55,811 bases of DNA from Woeseiaceae bacterium (GTDB lineage: Bacteria > Pseudomonadota > Gammaproteobacteria > Steroidobacterales > Woeseiaceae): positions 1-55,811 of the forward strand of contig JAHEFF010000021.1 in the NCBI GenBank assembly GCA_024640315.1, given 5' to 3'. Below are positions 53,883 to 55,811 of this stretch, piece by piece. The notes under the pieces are model-generated. The model did no database searches. It saw only the letters and a program-made list of their open reading frames with translations, and was not told where the DNA came from. A program made the position numbers and the translations under genes. Position 1 is the first letter of the stretch. Every line of letters starts with the position of its first letter.

Positions 53883-54352
53883 TGTTTTAGTGTCTCCACG
53901 AGTAGTGCTTCGTATTCGTCCTGTTTCTTTACTTTGAAGCCGAGATGCCTGGCGACTTGCTCACCATCACGGCCAATGATGTAAGAACTTGGCATCGCAA
54001 TGACATCAAACTGGCGCGCAAGATCGCCATTCGAGTCATAGACGATCTTGAATTCAGCTGGATAATCACGCAGGAAGACCTCTGCCTCGGATGCGTCCGC
54101 ATCCATATTGACGCCGATGATGACGAGGCCGTCTGCGCTATATTTCTTCTGCATTTCGTTCATCCAGGGGAATGAACGCCTGCACGGGACGCACCATGAC
54201 GCCCAGAAATCCAGCACGACAACTTTGCCGTCATACTCTTTGAGGTTCAGCATGCCATCGGCGCGAGCCGGGTCGCCCGTCACTGCGAGCGTCAGTGTCA
54301 GCATGACAGCGATAAGGAATGCCCTGTGGCCATTGCCGATCGAATTCATCAT
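53879..54352 (-). CDS. TlpA-like exported thioredoxin
   Basis: About 157 residues from ATG 54352 (GGAA upstream; ATG 54349 is also possible). Signal peptide or anchor FLIAVMLTLTLAVTG, then VVVLDFWASWCVPCRRSFPW with the redox pair WCVPC, and a cis-Pro loop AMPSSYIIG. Expected to reduce disulfides in the periplasm. As first gene of the cassette it could keep the Cys of the DUF4266 tail reduced. Overlaps the DUF4266 start (ATGA); 107 bp after the ggt stop. Confidence 0.9.
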   Translation of the reverse strand: MMNSIGNGHRAFLIAVMLTLTLAVTGDPARADGMLNLKEYDGKVVVLDFWASWCVPCRRSFPWMNEMQKKYSADGLVIIGVNMDADASEAEVFLRDYPAEFKIVYDSNGDLARQFDVIAMPSSYIIGRDGEQVARHLGFKVKKQDEYEALLVETLKQ

Positions 54353-54459
54353 TTTCCGAAATTCCTGGGTTACCGGGTTTGGAACATCGCCACTTTGCAC
54401 GACAGCTCGACACCAATCTGTTGTGGTGTTCCCTTACAGCGAGGCCAGCAAAGACGCAA

Positions 54460-55811
54460 TTACTGGGTTAGATGCACTTCCCGGACAATTCCTTCGCGCC
54501 TTTTGTCGGCCGCCCCGTCCAGGGAGCCCTCCCGGACCACTATGACATGCAGGCCCGAGTTCTCGCCCTCACGCTCCTGCACGTTGTAACCACGGGCACT
54601 CAGGTCCCGGGCTATGGCCTTGCCCGGCGCTACCGAAATCTCGACGCGGACAGTCTCTCCACGGGCGACGATATTCGGGTGGTCCACGGCATCCTGGGCC
54701 GACATGCCCCAGTCAAGTACGCCGATGACGGTCTTGGCGACGTAGGCGGGAATCGAATTGCCGCCTGGTGAGCCGGTCACCATTAACAGATCTCCCCTGG
54801 CATCGAATAGCATGCTGGGAGACATCGAGGAGCGGGGTCTGCGACCGGGGGCAACTGAATTGGCTGGTTTACTGCCATCGGCAGGAACCTCAATCGCGAA
54901 GTCCGTCATCTCGTTATTGAGTAAAAAACCGGCGACCCAGCGTTGAGAACCGAACGGAGCCTCAACGGTGGCCGTCATCGAGACGGCGTTACCTTCGCTA
55001 TCAATGATTGACAGGTGTGTCGTCCCGGACGCTTCTTCGGTGGTGTCCGGAGCCCACAATGCGGCACTGGCGTCGCCACGCAGCACGAGGCCTGGATCGC
55101 CGGGCGTTGGCACCGCTCCAGGGTCGATTCGTTCGGTCGCACGATGACGGAGGTAATCAGGATTCAGAAGGTCGTTCAGCGGCATGTCGATCTCATCCGG
55201 ATCGCCGAAATAATGGTCCCGATCGGCATAGGCAAGTCGCTGTGCGTCAACAAAAGCGGCAACCCGATCTGCCTGACTCGTGGCTTCTGCCGCAAGGTGG
55301 TCGTAAAGTCCGGCAATCATTATTTGCGCGCCGCCCGAAGAGGGCGGAGACGTCGTACAGATATTGGTTTCCCTGAATTTTCCACAGATAACGGGGCGTT
55401 TGACGGCCTGGTATGCGGCAATGTCCTGAACCGTCAAAGTCCCGCCGTTGGGCTCCGCCTGGGCTGCCGTAGCGATCTCCTCGGCAATTTCGCCGGTATA
55501 AAACGCCTCGATACCTTCCCTGGCAATTCGTCTCAGCGTGTTGGCGTACTCCGGATTCTTCAGCAGGTCTCCGGCCTTTAATGGCTCACCGTCGGGATAG
55601 AAATAGGCCGCCGATCCGGGGTTCGTTGCGAGCCTGCTGCGCTTCGCCATCATCGGTAAATAATTCGCGAGCCGCGGCGACACTTCGAAACCTTCACTAG
55701 CGAGCCTGATCGCAGGTTGAAGGATTTCCTCCCAGGGGAGCTTTCCGTGCAGCTCGTGCGCGCTCTGGTATAACGCAACAGCGCCAGGAACTCCGACGGA
55801 CGTCCCGCTTT
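54460..55811 (-). CDS. ggt: gamma-glutamyltransferase (partial, N-terminus outside window)
   Basis: The open frame continues to the window edge; the visible 450 residues begin SVGVPGAVALYQSAHELHGK, a standard GGT block. The autocatalytic cleavage Thr lies in SGTTHLSIIDSEGNAVSMTA, followed by the LLNNEMTDF and MSPSMLF segments and GSPGGNSIP. It hydrolyses glutathione and related gamma-glutamyl compounds in the periplasm. Only the N-terminal signal and part of the large subunit are missing. Same strand as the TlpA cassette but with a 107-bp gap. Confidence 0.92.
   Translation of the reverse strand, partial: SGTSVGVPGAVALYQSAHELHGKLPWEEILQPAIRLASEGFEVSPRLANYLPMMAKRSRLATNPGSAAYFYPDGEPLKAGDLLKNPEYANTLRRIAREGIEAFYTGEIAEEIATAAQAEPNGGTLTVQDIAAYQAVKRPVICGKFRETNICTTSPPSSGGAQIMIAGLYDHLAAEATSQADRVAAFVDAQRLAYADRDHYFGDPDEIDMPLNDLLNPDYLRHRATERIDPGAVPTPGDPGLVLRGDASAALWAPDTTEEASGTTHLSIIDSEGNAVSMTATVEAPFGSQRWVAGFLLNNEMTDFAIEVPADGSKPANSVAPGRRPRSSMSPSMLFDARGDLLMVTGSPGGNSIPAYVAKTVIGVLDWGMSAQDAVDHPNIVARGETVRVEISVAPGKAIARDLSARGYNVQEREGENSGLHVIVVREGSLDGAADKRREGIVREVHLTQ

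Overview
The window looks like a chromosomal stretch of a free-living, respiring gammaproteobacterium, possibly from a marine or sediment lineage such as Woeseiales or Chromatiales. This placement rests on gene types (DUF1415, DUF3240, an SstT-like carrier, the RimK-like/7TM/retropepsin cassette, and a wealth of c-type cytochromes), not on a marker gene. Genes are densely packed with many ATGA-type overlaps. I saw no rRNA, tRNA, insertion sequence, phage gene or CRISPR array.

Left part (1-9.7 kb): the tail of a cytochrome b561 gene runs into a heavy-metal RND efflux operon (outer-membrane channel, adaptor, pump, DUF3240). A periplasmic c'/c556-type cytochrome, an exported methyltransferase-like protein, a lipoprotein amidohydrolase and a DUF1415 protein follow.

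Middle part (9.7-39.7 kb): mostly ordinary metabolism and transport. It holds an ABC-F ATPase, an acyl-CoA ligase/ketopantoate reductase-like/Nramp-like operon, a DksA-type zinc finger, an M50 protease, an isochorismatase, a Baeyer-Villiger monooxygenase, an acyltransferase, and a polyproline lipoprotein with CX4CH haem-like motifs. After these come the three-gene glutamate-ligase-like/inactive transglutaminase-7TM/retropepsin cassette, a UspE-like protein, guanine deaminase, an NhaP-type antiporter, transporters (MFS, TauE/SafE, SstT), a creatininase homologue, a Tat-like exported class V aminotransferase, and an ArsR/SRPBCC divergent pair with an obvious operator.

Right part (39.7-55.8 kb): this is the unusual region. 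A six-gene minus-strand operon encodes a CcmI-like assembly protein, a membrane b-type cytochrome, a 21-haem cytochrome, a giant cytochrome with 43 CXXCH motifs plus one CX6CH (nine perfect-length 93-residue tetrahaem repeats), a large outer-membrane beta-barrel with SPOR-like and TPR regions, and a small lipoprotein. Across a 564-bp intergenic region lies a divergent membrane-anchored ferredoxin/flavin oxidoreductase. I infer a trans-envelope electron conduit. Beside it sits a second cassette: TlpA thioredoxin, DUF4266 lipoprotein with a Gly/Cys tail, DUF3570 beta-barrel, and ApbE flavin transferase. The DUF3570 barrel carries a DSLTGAT motif that matches the ApbE flavinylation signature, so it may be a flavin-bearing outer-membrane protein. 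The window ends inside a gamma-glutamyltransferase gene.
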